Made by a program: the position numbers and the translations under genes | Shown: positions 6,270 through 6,696 of the stretch, one piece after another | Numbering within the stretch: the stretch's first letter is position 1 | Layout: every line of letters begins with the position of its first letter | Source of the DNA: Candidatus Puniceispirillum sp. | GTDB lineage: Bacteria; Pseudomonadota; Alphaproteobacteria; Puniceispirillales; Puniceispirillaceae | Length of the DNA: 6,696 nt | NCBI GenBank assembly: GCA_018668795.1 | Contig: JABJBD010000055.1 | Location: forward strand, 1 to 6,696 | Reading direction: 5' to 3' | Notes under the pieces: model-generated | The model's database searches: none | What the model saw: only the letters and a program-made list of their open reading frames with translations | What the model was told of the DNA's origin: nothing

Positions 6270-6696
6270 TATTTCTGAAGTTAACAGCTATTACGGCAAA
6301 GCTCAGGTGCTGAACCGGATGAGTTTCGATATCGAATCTGGTCAGATTGTCGCGCTGCTTGGCCGCAACGGGGCTGGCAAAACAACAACCTTGAAATCAA
6401 TCATGCAACTCGTTGCGCCGCGCACTGGCAGCGTTCGCTTTTGTGATCAGGACATAACCAACCAGATGCCGCACAAGGTTGCGAAGATGGGGCTTGGCTA
6501 TGTGCCCGAAGAGCGCCGTATTTTTACCGATTTAACAGTCATCGAAAATCTTGAAGTGGGTCGTCAACCGCCACGCGATGGCACCTTGTTATGGACCCAG
6601 AATATGCTGTTTGACCTTTTCCCCAATCTTGCCGAACGGCGTAACAATCGGGGAAAAACGCTATCAGGTGGTGAGCAACAGATGCTGACAATTGCT
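6262..6696 (+). CDS. livF: LivF-type ATPase, cut off by the window edge
   Basis: The first 145 codons of a protein of about 235 residues are present; the frame is open to the last base. Visible parts are Walker A GRNGAGKTT (34-42), the Q-loop region GLGYVPEERRIFTDLTVIENL (split here as GLGYVPEE 78-85 and RRIFTDLTVIENL 85-97) and the signature LSGGEQQ (134-140). Walker B and the H-loop lie beyond the edge. VPExRRIF and LSGGEQQML are typical of LivF and separate it from LivG. The chosen ATG at 6262 gives MLNISEVNSYYGKAQVL, which fits the family N-terminus, and overlaps livG by 8 bp. An in-frame ATG at 6247 would add five residues and cannot be excluded. It is the second ATPase of the importer and probably depends on translation of livG. 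Confidence 0.93.
   Translation, partial: MLNISEVNSYYGKAQVLNRMSFDIESGQIVALLGRNGAGKTTTLKSIMQLVAPRTGSVRFCDQDITNQMPHKVAKMGLGYVPEERRIFTDLTVIENLEVGRQPPRDGTLLWTQNMLFDLFPNLAERRNNRGKTLSGGEQQMLTIA

Overview
The window looks like chromosomal DNA of an alphaproteobacterium with middling GC content, possibly a marine lineage such as SAR116. This rests on the tRNA-Ser sequence style, the codon use and the character of the transporter proteins. No phylogenetic marker was tested, so the assignment is tentative.

Layout. (1) 49-140: a complete class II tRNA-Ser(GCU) with encoded CCA. It carries a G3·U70 wobble pair in the acceptor stem. (2) 362-979: an AT-rich gene for a small membrane-anchored protein of unknown function, with arginine codon use unlike the genes further right. 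A G-rich hairpin follows it at 1023-1047. (3) 1254-6696: one co-directional gene set that runs off the right edge. It holds a single-component-type Rieske oxygenase (vanillate/dicamba demethylase class, TTG start), a periplasmic LivK-like binding protein, a fused LivH-LivM permease, a LivG-type ATPase and the first part of a LivF-type ATPase.

How the genes work together. The four transporter genes make a complete HAAT-family (LivKHMGF) ABC importer, with both permeases on one polypeptide. A 9-bp perfect hairpin between the binding-protein gene and the permease gene probably lets the binding protein be made in excess. The permease/livG and livG/livF junctions overlap by 4 and 8 bp, which suggests translational coupling. 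The oxygenase lies 55 bp upstream with no terminator between, so the likely programme is uptake of a small organic acid (plausibly methoxylated or aromatic) followed by oxygenation or demethylation. The substrate cannot be read from sequence. No ferredoxin or reductase for the oxygenase lies in the window.

Nothing here amounts to a clearly new system. The points most worth a second look are the G3·U70 pair in a serine tRNA, the oxygenase-transporter pairing without an electron-transfer partner, the LivHM fusion, and the compositionally distinct orphan gene beside the tRNA.
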